DNA of 64,000 nucleotides from an uncultured Pelagibacteraceae bacterium (GTDB lineage Bacteria > Pseudomonadota > Alphaproteobacteria > Pelagibacterales > Pelagibacteraceae): positions 62,001 through 126,000 of the forward strand of contig CACMDE010000001.1 in NCBI GenBank assembly GCA_902612345.1, given 5' to 3'. Below, in pieces: positions 43,662-52,584 of this stretch. The notes beneath the pieces were generated by a model. That model was not told where the DNA came from and did no database searches. It saw only the letters and a list, made by a program, of their open reading frames with translations. Numbering within the stretch: position 1 is the stretch's first letter; the number at the start of each line of letters is the position of its first letter. A program made the position numbers and the translations under genes.

Positions 43662-45737
43662 TTAGATTTTATTAGAAACTTTTAATGCAAAAGCATAATC
43701 AAGTGCAACTTCTTCGATAGCACTATCTCTTCCAGTTTTACCACCATGACCAGCATTCATTTCTGTTTTTAATAAAAGTAAATTATTATCAGTTTTATAA
43801 TCTCTTAATTTTGCAGTGAACTTAGCAGGCTCATCAAATAAAACTCTGTTATCACTTAAACTAGTTGTAATAAAAATGTGGGGATAATCCATTTTTTTAA
43901 TATTGTTATATGGTGCATAAGAATAAATATAATCAAAGTGTTCTTTGTTTTCTTTTGCATTTCCAAATTCATCAAATTCACCAACTGTTAATGGTAATGA
44001 ATGATCAAGGTTTGTAGTTAATGAATCAACAAAAGGAACAGCCATTATCATTCCTAAAAATAATTCTGGAGCCTCATTCACCACGGCGCCCATTAATAAT
44101 CCACCAGCAGATCCACCCATTCCAATAATTTTTCCTTCTGAAGTATAATTTTTGTCAATTAAAAATTTTGCAGTTGCAATGTAGTCTTTAAAGGTATTTT
44201 TTTTGTTTAATAATTTACCTTCTTTCCACCACCTCATACCTCTTTCCATTCCACCCCTGATATGAGCTGTTACCCAAATTATATCTCTATCAATTAAACT
44301 TAGTCTTGTTGATGAAAACCCAGGTGACATTGAGCTACCATAAGATCCATAACCATATAAAAGAATATTTGCACTTCCATCAATTTTTGTTTTTTTGTGC
44401 CTTGTAATAGTTATAGGAACCAATCTTCCATCATGGGATTGACATTCTAATCTTTCAACAATGTAATTATCTGGATTATGACCTGATGGAATTTCTTGTT
44501 CTTTAACTAGTTTTTTATCGTTTGTTTTTAAATTATATAAATACGTTTTGCCTGGGGTTTTGGGAGATGAATAGGATAAATACACTTCATCAGTATTTTT
44601 ATCCCTTTGTTTTAATGATATGCCAGGAACTATAACTTTTTCATCTACAAAGTTTAAATCATTTTCTTCACCAGTTTTAGGATTTCTGATAATTAATTTA
44701 CCTAATGCATTTGAAGTTTCAGATCTTATTATCCAATTTTTTAAAAAAACAAGTCCACCAATTAAAACCTCATCTTTAGCTGGAATAAAAGATTTCCAAT
44801 TTTGATTTTTGAGATCTTCACAATAATCAATTTTAAAGTCCTCAGCTTGTTCATTTGTATGTAAATAAAATTTTCCATCCCAAGAATTTACAGAATAAAT
44901 CACACCCCTTTTTCTTTCTTTAATAAGTTTAGGTTTTGGATTTTCTTCTTCTTTTGAAAAATAATATTGTTCAGATGTATTATGATCTGAGGTTGATATA
45001 AAATAATATTTCTCATCAGAACTTACACCGATCCCACAGGTAAAAGCTTCACTCTTTTCTTCAAATATTAATTGATCATCTTTAACTGAAGTTCCTAATT
45101 TATGCCTAAATATTTTTCTAGGTCTATGAAGATCATCTAATTTTGAGTAAAAAATAAATTTATCGTCTAAGCTAAAGGTAATACTACCACTCGTTTCTTC
45201 AATTTTTTCTGTAATTAGTTCATTGGTTTCAATATTTCTTATATAAATAGTATAATATTCAGATCCTTTTAAATCTAAAGAGTAACCAAGATATTTATCA
45301 TTATAACTTACCTCTAAGTCACCAACACCGAAATACTCAGTTTTTAATTTTTCTTTCTCATTGTCACCATTCCAGATTTCTTCTACTTTATCTGATCCAA
45401 TTTTTTTTCTAAGTTTTATAGAGTAATTTCCTTTTGTGGTAGTTTTAGTCCAATATTCATAGGTCTTGTCCTTATATGGCAAAGACTCATCATCTAGCTT
45501 TATTCTACCTTTGATCTCGTCAAATAATTTTTTTTGAATATCTTTTGTGTCTTTTAAATGGTGTTCTGTATAAGCGTTTTCCTCTTCGAGGTATTTTTTT
45601 ACATCTGGTAAAAGTTTTGAGCTATCCCTCAAGACTTCTAAAATGTTATTTTGATGAATCCAGCTATAATTATCTTCCCAATTAACATTGTGACAAGATT
45701 TTAATTCAGGTTTTTTGGTTAACTGTGGTATTTTCAT
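43662..45737 (-). CDS. ptrB: Oligopeptidase B-like S9 prolyl-oligopeptidase family peptidase
   Basis: The 691-residue enzyme has an N-terminal beta-propeller with SHNVNWEDNYSWI-like start and ends in an alpha/beta hydrolase domain. The nucleophile sits in GMGGSAGGLLMG, the acid in SLSDNRV, and the histidine in NAGHGGKTG. Oligopeptidase B cleaves short peptides after basic residues. DRDIIWVTAHIRGG, AKFLIDKNYTS and YDYPHIFIT-like segments fit. No signal peptide is seen, so it is cytoplasmic. Its start is only 5 bases from that of a divergent J-domain gene. Confidence 0.92.
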   Translation of the reverse strand: MKIPQLTKKPELKSCHNVNWEDNYSWIHQNNILEVLRDSSKLLPDVKKYLEEENAYTEHHLKDTKDIQKKLFDEIKGRIKLDDESLPYKDKTYEYWTKTTTKGNYSIKLRKKIGSDKVEEIWNGDNEKEKLKTEYFGVGDLEVSYNDKYLGYSLDLKGSEYYTIYIRNIETNELITEKIEETSGSITFSLDDKFIFYSKLDDLHRPRKIFRHKLGTSVKDDQLIFEEKSEAFTCGIGVSSDEKYYFISTSDHNTSEQYYFSKEEENPKPKLIKERKRGVIYSVNSWDGKFYLHTNEQAEDFKIDYCEDLKNQNWKSFIPAKDEVLIGGLVFLKNWIIRSETSNALGKLIIRNPKTGEENDLNFVDEKVIVPGISLKQRDKNTDEVYLSYSSPKTPGKTYLYNLKTNDKKLVKEQEIPSGHNPDNYIVERLECQSHDGRLVPITITRHKKTKIDGSANILLYGYGSYGSSMSPGFSSTRLSLIDRDIIWVTAHIRGGMERGMRWWKEGKLLNKKNTFKDYIATAKFLIDKNYTSEGKIIGMGGSAGGLLMGAVVNEAPELFLGMIMAVPFVDSLTTNLDHSLPLTVGEFDEFGNAKENKEHFDYIYSYAPYNNIKKMDYPHIFITTSLSDNRVLFDEPAKFTAKLRDYKTDNNLLLLKTEMNAGHGGKTGRDSAIEEVALDYAFALKVSNKI

Positions 45738-45742
45738 AATAG

Positions 45743-46246
45743 ATGAACGTTATAATTTTTACTTTAATTGCTTTCGTAATTATTTATTTATTATTAAGAC
45801 TTATTGCAAGGGCTCCAGCAAAAAAAATATCCAAAGCATTTAGAGTTCTAATTTTTTTAGGATCACTACTTCTTGCAATTTTACTGGCTTTTGGTGGGAG
45901 ATTTTTATTTTCACTACCCTTAATTTTATTAAGCCTTGGAATAATAAAATTAAAAGGACTTACTCTTTATCAATTAATTGGCTTATTTAGACTTATTCAG
46001 TATTTAAGATCATCAAATAGATTTTCTTTTAATCAAACTTCAAGTATGAATAATTCAACTCTTAATATTGATGAAGCTTATAAGATATTAAATTTAGATA
46101 GAAGTAAAAAAATTACCAAAGATGATGTTAAAAAAGCTCATGCCAAAATTCAAAAAAAAATCCATCCAGATATTTCACCAGAAACTACTAGATTATCTAG
46201 TTTGGTTAATGAAGCAAAAGAGATTGTTTTAAAAGATATTACTTAA
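45743..46246 (+). CDS. Membrane protein with C-terminal J domain (Pam18/Tim14-like layout)
   Basis: The 167-residue protein has an N-terminal membrane helix (about 2-19), a second hydrophobic region (about 35-70) and a C-terminal J-like domain. YKILNLDRSKKITKDDVKKA is followed by KIHPDIS with the essential H-P-D. This layout is that of alphaproteobacterial and mitochondrial Pam18/Tim14-like proteins, which stimulate DnaK/Hsp70 at a membrane. The partner here is unknown. It converges on the GT9 gene with an 8-base stop overlap. Confidence 0.85.
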   Translation: MNVIIFTLIAFVIIYLLLRLIARAPAKKISKAFRVLIFLGSLLLAILLAFGGRFLFSLPLILLSLGIIKLKGLTLYQLIGLFRLIQYLRSSNRFSFNQTSSMNNSTLNIDEAYKILNLDRSKKITKDDVKKAHAKIQKKIHPDISPETTRLSSLVNEAKEIVLKDIT

Positions 46247-47198
46247 TCAACTTTTTAAATTTAATAAAAATTTTTTTTGAACTAATTTTATTTTTGCCGA
46301 GAGTGTTGTGAGTAACATTTTTTTCACCATCAGGTATAATAGGGTGCATAAATTTACTGTAACTTCCATATATTAATGGAGTGTCTGTCATTAACACAAT
46401 TGTCTTAATTCCTAGAGCAGAAGACAAATGACTAAAACTAGAGTCGTTACAAACCGCAATGTCACAATTACTTATAAGCGGTAATATACTGTTAATTGAT
46501 AAATTATTTAATCTTTGACATTTTTTTTTGTGTTTTGATTTTAAAATTTCTTTTAATATCTTTTGTTCTTCTGAGCTTTTACCAGTAGCTAAAAAAAACT
46601 TAGATTTATATTTTTTTGAAACCAGCTCAATAAACTCAATAAACTTTTTTGCTGGAACTCGTTTAGTTGGACCAGATCCACCAATTCCTAAAAGGATATT
46701 TTTTTCTTTTGGTTTAATTTTAAATTTTTTTCTAGCTAAAAAAATCTGTCTTTTTCCAATATTTATTTTAGGATTTGGTTTTACTAAAATATTTAATTCT
46801 TTTTTTATAAATTTTTGTGCAGTTTTGATAATATGCTGATTTTTCTTATTGAAAACAGGATATTGATAAACATTTTGAATACCTGCAATTTTAGCAATTA
46901 AATTAAATCTAGCTGATGAATTAAAAATGAAAATACTATCAAATTTATATTTTCTTAATTTGTTAGCTAACTTAAAAAAACCAATAATCCCGTCATGCTC
47001 TAAATTTTTATTGTTTCGCAATAATGGAATTATCTGGTCAATATATTTTGTATTTTGAAGATATTCATTTGCTTTAGAACTTTCTTTAACTAATAAACTT
47101 ACAGGTGATTTATATTTTTTAGATATAGCTTCTATGAATGGTAAAAAAATTACCATATCACCAATTCCCATTCTATTTTGAACAGCTAAAATTTTCAT
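46239..47198 (-). CDS. Glycosyltransferase family 9 (heptosyltransferase-like)
   Basis: The 319-residue protein begins ILAVQNRMGIGDMVIFLPF, the GT9 N-terminal nucleotide-sugar motif pattern. It has ILLGIGGSGPTKRVPAKKF and, in the C-terminal half, NCDIAVCNDSSFSHLSSALG with GIKTIVL, the donor-binding signature. GT9 enzymes add heptose or related sugars to lipopolysaccharide core at the cytoplasmic face. Donor and acceptor are not determined. It is divergent from the DapA-like gene over 49 bases. Confidence 0.87.
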   Translation of the reverse strand: MKILAVQNRMGIGDMVIFLPFIEAISKKYKSPVSLLVKESSKANEYLQNTKYIDQIIPLLRNNKNLEHDGIIGFFKLANKLRKYKFDSIFIFNSSARFNLIAKIAGIQNVYQYPVFNKKNQHIIKTAQKFIKKELNILVKPNPKINIGKRQIFLARKKFKIKPKEKNILLGIGGSGPTKRVPAKKFIEFIELVSKKYKSKFFLATGKSSEEQKILKEILKSKHKKKCQRLNNLSINSILPLISNCDIAVCNDSSFSHLSSALGIKTIVLMTDTPLIYGSYSKFMHPIIPDGEKNVTHNTLGKNKISSKKIFIKFKKLIK

Positions 47199-47247
47199 TC
47201 TAATTTTATAATCTTTACTAAAACTAATTTTAATATAAATTTTATTT

Positions 47248-48114
47248 ATGAGTAAAATTAATGGTATTTATGCGGCGGGGCTATCATTATTAGATGAGAA
47301 TTTGGCTCTAGATGTAAAAAAAACAATTAAACACGCTGAAAACTTAATAGACAATGGTTGTCATGGGGTAGCTATTTTTGGTAGTACCGGCCAAGCTCAA
47401 CTCTTATCTGTCTCAGAAAAAATTAGTTTATTGAATGAACTATCAAAGAGTAAATACAAAGATGCTTATTTGATTGGGACAGGTTTAAATTCTCTTAATG
47501 AAACAATTAATTTAATTTCAATTTCTAAGTCTTTAGGTTTTAAAAATTTTTTAATTATGCCACCAGCTTATTACAAATATGGTGATGATGAAGCATTCAA
47601 TTTTTATTCAAGAATAATAAATACTCATCAAGATATTCAAATTGTTTTATATAACTTTGAAAAGTTGTGTGGATATAAATTTAGTGTTGAATGTGTACAA
47701 AAACTTGTTGGAAAATTTCCAAAACAAATAGTTGGTGTTAAAGATAGCTCTTACAATTTATTTGAAAAATTAAAAATTGATAATTTTTCAATGTTGCCCG
47801 GTTCTGAATCTAAATTATTAAAAGGTTTAAAATTGGGCTGCTCAGGTATTATAACGGCCACCTGTAATGTTACCAGTAAACTTGCTAGAAAAGTTTTTGA
47901 TGATTTTAATAATAACAAAGAGCAAACTGAAAATGAAAAACTATGTAAGGTAAGAGCAGTATTTGATCAATTTAATTTAGTATCGGCTCTCCACACTCTA
48001 ATGGGAACAAAAGAAAGTGAATACAATAACATTTTACCCCCTATAAGCATTTTAAATAAAGAAAAAAAAGAAAAACTTATTCTTGAATTAAACTCATTAA
48101 ATTTTAAAATTTAG
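47248..48114 (+). CDS. DapA/NAL-superfamily pyruvate-dependent lyase, substrate unknown
   Basis: The 288-residue TIM-barrel protein has the Schiff-base lysine K165 in GVKDSS, Y135 in VLYNF and a GSTGQA loop at 46-51 in place of the usual GTTGE. True dihydrodipicolinate synthases have an arginine three residues after the YNVP segment; here YNFEKLCG has none. It is therefore probably a related aldolase or lyase rather than the lysine-pathway enzyme. It lies 4 bases before the cyclopropane-fatty-acid synthase gene. Confidence 0.82.
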   Translation: MSKINGIYAAGLSLLDENLALDVKKTIKHAENLIDNGCHGVAIFGSTGQAQLLSVSEKISLLNELSKSKYKDAYLIGTGLNSLNETINLISISKSLGFKNFLIMPPAYYKYGDDEAFNFYSRIINTHQDIQIVLYNFEKLCGYKFSVECVQKLVGKFPKQIVGVKDSSYNLFEKLKIDNFSMLPGSESKLLKGLKLGCSGIITATCNVTSKLARKVFDDFNNNKEQTENEKLCKVRAVFDQFNLVSALHTLMGTKESEYNNILPPISILNKEKKEKLILELNSLNFKI

Positions 48115-48118
48115 TTTT

Positions 48119-49309
48119 ATGAAATTAATTGAATTTTTAAATAATCTTATTAAAGATGATGGTTTCTTGTTGATTGATGCCAACAAGAACAAACATTTGA
48201 TTGGCAAACCTGTTAAAGAAAATCCTATAACTCTGAAAATTTTAGATAAAAGTTTGCACACAAAACTCCTACTTTTACCAGATTTATATTTTGGTGAAGC
48301 TTATACAAATGGATCTATAATAATAGAAAATGGAACACTTACAGAATTTTTAGATATAGCCCTAAGAAATATTGGTAGAAATGAAACTAATTCCTTTAAT
48401 GCAGCTATTAATAAACTAAGAGGAACTTATAGATTTTTAACAAACTTTAATTTGAAAAAAAAATCTAAATCTAACGTAGCTCATCATTATGATATTTCAG
48501 AAAAATTATATGATTTATTTTTAGATGAAAAAAGACAGTACTCTTGTGCATACTTTAAAAATGAAACTGATAGCTTAGAAGAAGCTCAAAAAAATAAAAT
48601 AGACCATATAATAAAAAAATTAAATTTAAAACCAAATCAAAAAGTTTTAGACATAGGTTCTGGTTGGGGATCTCTTGCAATAGAGATAGCTAAAAAATCT
48701 CGATGTGAAGTACTTGGAGTTACTTTATCTGAAAACCAATATAAGCATAGTGTTGAAAAAGCAAAGGCGAGTGGACTTGAAAACCAAGTCCGTTTTAGTC
48801 TAACAGACTATAGAGATTTAAATGAAAAGTTCGATAGAATTGTAAGCGTTGGAATGTTTGAGCACGTTGGTAGAAAATTTTATAAGACATACTTTAATTC
48901 AGTTTCGAAATTATTAAACGAGGATGGAGTGGCTTTAATACATACTATAGGTTCGGTAAATCCACCGAGGGATCCACATCCTTGGATAACTAAATATATC
49001 TTTCCAGGTGGATACACACCAAGTCTAAGCGAGGTTACAAAACCTATTGAAAAATCAGGTTTAATGATGTCAGATCTTGAAGTTTGGAGAATGCATTATT
49101 CTCATACATTAAGACATTGGAAGGAAAGATTTTTAGGCAAAAGAGAAAAAGTATTAGAAATGTTTGACGAAAAATTCTTAAGAATGTGGGAATTTTATCT
49201 CGCTGGTTGTGAAATGGCATTCAAATGGGGTGATCAGGTTGTATTTCAAATTCAACTAATAAAAAAACATTCGGCAGCTCCTAATACTAGAGACTATATT
49301 TATTCATAA
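48119..49309 (+). CDS. cfa: Cyclopropane-fatty-acyl-phospholipid synthase
   Basis: The 396-residue enzyme has an N-terminal lipid-binding region (LYFGEAYTNGSIIIENGTL). The SAM-dependent core follows: HHYDISEKLYDLFLD, RQYSCAYF, VLDIGSGWGSLAIEIA near residue 175, VSVGMFEHVGRKFYKTYF, and IFPGGYTPSLSEV. It transfers a methylene from SAM to unsaturated phospholipid chains. Related methyltransferases exist, but all CFAS motifs are here. It follows the DapA-like gene after 4 bases. Confidence 0.92.
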   Translation: MKLIEFLNNLIKDDGFLLIDANKNKHLIGKPVKENPITLKILDKSLHTKLLLLPDLYFGEAYTNGSIIIENGTLTEFLDIALRNIGRNETNSFNAAINKLRGTYRFLTNFNLKKKSKSNVAHHYDISEKLYDLFLDEKRQYSCAYFKNETDSLEEAQKNKIDHIIKKLNLKPNQKVLDIGSGWGSLAIEIAKKSRCEVLGVTLSENQYKHSVEKAKASGLENQVRFSLTDYRDLNEKFDRIVSVGMFEHVGRKFYKTYFNSVSKLLNEDGVALIHTIGSVNPPRDPHPWITKYIFPGGYTPSLSEVTKPIEKSGLMMSDLEVWRMHYSHTLRHWKERFLGKREKVLEMFDEKFLRMWEFYLAGCEMAFKWGDQVVFQIQLIKKHSAAPNTRDYIYS

Positions 49310-49335
49310 TTTGTTGGTAGTAAAACAAATATCCG

Positions 49336-50535
49336 ATGAAAAAAAAGAAAAAAACAAAAAAAAATTTTTCAAAAAGAAATAATAAAAAAAAAATAATTAA
49401 AAAACCCCGAAATTCTAATAAGAAAAAAAAAATATTAAATAGAAGACCAAAAGTAAAAAAAAAAAGAAAAAATTTAAAAAAAACAAATAATAAAAAAAAA
49501 TTCATCCCAATCAAAAAAATAAAAAATACGAAGGAATCTTTAATTCTTAAAATAGTTAGAATTCAGAACAGACTTACAATTCTTCCTAAAATTAAATTTT
49601 CTTTTTTTTCAACTCTTGATAAAAAAATTGAAAGTTTTTTCACAGGAATAGAAAAAAAAATTAACTTTTATAAAGTTTTAAGAGATGAGGAAAAACAAAA
49701 ATATATTATCCAAAAATTAGAAAAAGAGGAGAAGCAAAAACAATCAAAAATTAGAGAACAAGAAGAAGAAAACTTAAGAGCTTTAAAATTAAAAGAAAAA
49801 CAGCTTAAAGATGAGCAAAGATTAGAAAAGGAAAGAGCGAGAGATTTAAAATTATTTTTAAGAAAAGAACAAGCTCTGATAAGAAAAGAACAAGCAGAAA
49901 GACAAAAAAGATTTCTACAAGAAATAAAATTAGAAAAACAAATTGAGAAATTCAGAATTAGAGAAATCAAAGAACTAGAAAAACTTGAAAAAATTTCATT
50001 ACAGGAGCAGAGGGAAGATTATGAAGGTTTGCAAGATAGAATTGAAAAACTTAAAGAGAAATATCAGCAAATAAGAGATCAAAAAATAAGAGAAAGAGTA
50101 GAGGCACTTGGTGTAGAAATTCAAGATGGAGATAGTCGTGAAATATTATTAGAAAAAGAAAAAAAATATAATCTTGATAGACAAAAAATAGAATTAGCAT
50201 TGGAAAGTTTTTATAGAAGTGCAAACAGTCTAGTTTTTCAATTAAATAAGAGATACCTTACAAGAAAAATGTCAATTTTTAGATGTATTGATAGAAGATT
50301 CGAAAGTGGAGAAATTTTTATAAAATGGGATGAGTCGCAAGATGAGGAATGGTTAATATTAATATATATAAAAGATAACTCACCAAATAAAGGCATTGTA
50401 ATAGAAGATAAAACTAATCCAGAAAAAAATATTTCTAATGAATTTCAACCAAATGAAATTTTTAAAGCATCTGATTTGATGGTGGACTCTCTTACACAGC
50501 TAATATCTAGAATTAGATCAAACAAAGAAAATTAA
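49336..50535 (+). CDS. Polybasic, coiled-coil protein of unknown function
   Basis: I do not recognise this 399-residue protein. Residues 1-70 are almost entirely Lys, Arg and Asn, with KKKKK-type runs. Residues about 112-265 are a charged, Glu/Lys/Arg/Gln-rich region predicted by eye to be a long coiled coil. The last ~110 residues (from about 285) form a distinct small domain with YLTRKMSIFRCIDRRFESGE and WLILIYIKDN. No signal or membrane segment is seen. The basic tail could bind nucleic acid or anionic lipid. The stop overlaps the TPR gene in TTAA. Confidence 0.75.
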   Translation: MKKKKKTKKNFSKRNNKKKIIKKPRNSNKKKKILNRRPKVKKKRKNLKKTNNKKKFIPIKKIKNTKESLILKIVRIQNRLTILPKIKFSFFSTLDKKIESFFTGIEKKINFYKVLRDEEKQKYIIQKLEKEEKQKQSKIREQEEENLRALKLKEKQLKDEQRLEKERARDLKLFLRKEQALIRKEQAERQKRFLQEIKLEKQIEKFRIREIKELEKLEKISLQEQREDYEGLQDRIEKLKEKYQQIRDQKIRERVEALGVEIQDGDSREILLEKEKKYNLDRQKIELALESFYRSANSLVFQLNKRYLTRKMSIFRCIDRRFESGEIFIKWDESQDEEWLILIYIKDNSPNKGIVIEDKTNPEKNISNEFQPNEIFKASDLMVDSLTQLISRIRSNKEN

Positions 50536-51101
50536 ATTTGTTCAATATTTAAAATTTTCTCAAGTTTTGGGATTACCTTGTTACCTTTTGATAAAGGATA
50601 AATCTCTTTATTTTGAATTAGATTATCTAACGCTTTTTGATATTCTGCTTTATTAATATAAATTTGCGCCCTTCCTGATAAGGCGCCAAAATGTCTAGGC
50701 TCTAGATCTAAAGTTTTTTCAATATCAATTAAAGATAAATCGTACTCTTTCATTAAAAAAAGCACAGTTGCTCTTTTATTCCATGCCTCAGACCAATTGG
50801 GATCCTCAAATATTATATTAGAAAATATTTTATAAGCGTATTTATGCTGACCATTTTCCATGAGCTCAGTTCCTAATTCCAATTTATTTGTTAAAAATTG
50901 ATTATTAGGATGTAAGTTCCATAAATCCCAAATATTTTTCTCTATTACAATTGCTTCATCTACGTTTTTTGAATTTTTTAAATCTATAAAGTATTTTTTT
51001 AATTCATTGTTATGATAAATTTCTGATGCATTAATATTAATCAAAAAAAAATGTAAAATTATATTTATTAATACAATTATTTTAAAAATTCTTTTCATCA
51101 A
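50532..51101 (-). CDS. Periplasmic tetratricopeptide-repeat protein
   Basis: The 189-residue protein has a signal peptide (about 1-26, ending ININAS) and TPR-like helices. Residues about 80-160 contain ENGQHKYAYKIFSNIIFEDP, then WSEAWNKRATVLFLMKEYDL and HFGALSGRAQIYINKAEYQK, each with the W/G/Y/A spacing of TPR units. TPR proteins scaffold protein contacts; the partner is unknown. It overlaps the DjlA-like gene by 4 bases, suggesting a linked function. Confidence 0.82.
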   Translation of the reverse strand: MMKRIFKIIVLINIILHFFLININASEIYHNNELKKYFIDLKNSKNVDEAIVIEKNIWDLWNLHPNNQFLTNKLELGTELMENGQHKYAYKIFSNIIFEDPNWSEAWNKRATVLFLMKEYDLSLIDIEKTLDLEPRHFGALSGRAQIYINKAEYQKALDNLIQNKEIYPLSKGNKVIPKLEKILNIEQI

Positions 51102-51826
51102 TTAGTCTTTTTTAGTTTTTGCACTTGATCCCAGGCACTATTTATTGCTCTCATTTTATTTTTACTTTCTTCTATAACCTCTTGCGGTACACCTTTACTT
51201 ATTAATAAATCTGGATGATGTTGTTTGCTTAAATTAAGATACTTTTTTCTTATTGTTTGTAAATCATCGTCAGGTTTACATTCTAAAACAACATAAGGAT
51301 TTAATTTATCCGATCCTTTTCTGCTTTCTTTAATACTTAAATATTGTGCGTTCGATAAACCAAAAATTTTAGAAATATTTTCGATCATTTCAAGTTCCGT
51401 TGAACTAACTTGGCCATCAGATTCAGCTATATAAAATAATATATTTATTACTTCTTCTAATACATTTATGTTTCCGCTATAAAATTGTGCAATTTGTTTA
51501 GCATATGGTTCATATCCAGTACTTTCTTTTTTTGCTTGATTAAATATTTTTCCAACTTGATCTAGTTCATTATCTGGAATTTTTAATTTATCTTTTACGG
51601 CAATTAACTCTTCTTTACTCACTTGGCCGTCAGCTTTACTTAGTTTTGCTGAAAGAACAATCAATGATAATGCAAAAATCTGCTGACCTTGAGCTGCAGA
51701 AGAAAACCCAGCCGTAGTTCTTGCTCTTGAGATTTTACCACCTAAAAGTGAACCTAATAGCATTCCAAAAGGTCCTCCTAGTGAAAAACCAATCATTCCT
51801 CCAATTAAACTTCCCCAGATAGACAT
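51098..51826 (-). CDS. djlA: DjlA-like membrane co-chaperone (TerB plus J domain)
   Basis: The 242-residue protein has a glycine-rich N-terminal membrane segment (SLIGGMIGFSLGGPFGMLLG). A TerB-like domain with two acidic repeats (KADGQVSKEEL and ESDGQVSSTELEMI) follows. The C-terminal J domain has LSKQHHPDLLISKG, whose H-P-D is essential for DnaK stimulation. E. coli DjlA has the same layout. In alphaproteobacteria the TerB-like repeats often bind metal or peptide. It is the first gene of a leftward pair with the TPR protein. Confidence 0.9.
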   Translation of the reverse strand: MSIWGSLIGGMIGFSLGGPFGMLLGSLLGGKISRARTTAGFSSAAQGQQIFALSLIVLSAKLSKADGQVSKEELIAVKDKLKIPDNELDQVGKIFNQAKKESTGYEPYAKQIAQFYSGNINVLEEVINILFYIAESDGQVSSTELEMIENISKIFGLSNAQYLSIKESRKGSDKLNPYVVLECKPDDDLQTIRKKYLNLSKQHHPDLLISKGVPQEVIEESKNKMRAINSAWDQVQKLKKTN

Positions 51827-51858
51827 ACTTTAATTTTTTAATATAATTAATATATTAA

Positions 51859-52152
51859 ATGATAACAACTTTTTTAACATTAACTTTAATCTTTATAATC
51901 TATTTGTGGATTATTTCTTGGATAAACTATTATAACAAACTAGATAATAGATTAGGTAGTTCAGTATGGAGATGGAGTTATGATTATCCAGTGCCTGGAA
52001 AAAGAGATATTTCAATGCTAGATGATAAAAAATTTATAGTTCTAAGAAGAAAAAAAAATAAAATTATTACTTATATGTATTTAGTTGTTTTCTTGGGATT
52101 TTTAGTTTTAATGTCTTTAGTTAGCCAAATTCTCTTAATTATTCAAAATTAA
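51859..52152 (+). CDS. Small two-helix membrane protein of unknown function
   Basis: The 97-residue protein has membrane helices at about 2-22 and 71-94, joined by a charged loop with LGSSVWRWSYDYPVPGKRDI. No family is recognised. It is divergent from djlA across 32 bases and shares TTAA stop bases with the convergent DCC-family gene. The conserved-looking loop suggests it is a real gene rather than a chance frame. Confidence 0.6.
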   Translation: MITTFLTLTLIFIIYLWIISWINYYNKLDNRLGSSVWRWSYDYPVPGKRDISMLDDKKFIVLRRKKNKIITYMYLVVFLGFLVLMSLVSQILLIIQN

Positions 52153-52496
52153 TTGTTAAGCTGTTTTCTATTCTTAAGATATAAAAAAAAAGCAACAATT
52201 TCATAAATTAATGAAAAAATATGAAAGATAATTGGAATAGATAAAATTTTACCAAGAAACTTAAATTTTGGCATTTTATTCCAAAGGATAATGAAAGCTT
52301 TCGCGCCAGAGTAAACTTTACCATCAGATTTTACATGCAATCTTCTCAATAGATCTTTATCTGTTTTTTTGGTATCTCGTTCAGCATCTTTATTATTCGT
52401 TATATCTACCCACTCTAGCTGTTCTATACCCTGTTTTTTATAGACATTAATTTCAGATCTACAAATCGAGCAAGAATTATTGAAAAATATCTTCAT
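52149..52496 (-). CDS. DCC-family thiol-disulfide oxidoreductase (DUF393)
   Basis: The 115-residue protein begins MKIFFNNSCSICRSEINVYK, with the C-x-x-C pair at about C9/C12 that replaces the usual D-x-x-C-x-x-C start. It continues with QLEWVDITNNKD, LHVKSDGKVYSGAKAFIILW and a C-terminal hydrophobic stretch. The family is thioredoxin-like with unclear function. It is divergent from tldD over 88 bases. Confidence 0.82.
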   Translation of the reverse strand: MKIFFNNSCSICRSEINVYKKQGIEQLEWVDITNNKDAERDTKKTDKDLLRRLHVKSDGKVYSGAKAFIILWNKMPKFKFLGKILSIPIIFHIFSLIYEIVAFFLYLKNRKQLNN

Positions 52497-52584
52497 AGAT
52501 TAGTCATATAGTCATTTTAGTTATAAATTTAAACAAGCAAAAACGCCTAATTGAAAAATTTTCACAGTCTTCTAAATTAACACT

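Noticed and set aside
49287..49514. Phenylalanine-rich antisense frame
   Set aside because: It is the reverse complement of the lysine-rich N-terminus at 49336 (AAA codons read as TTT).
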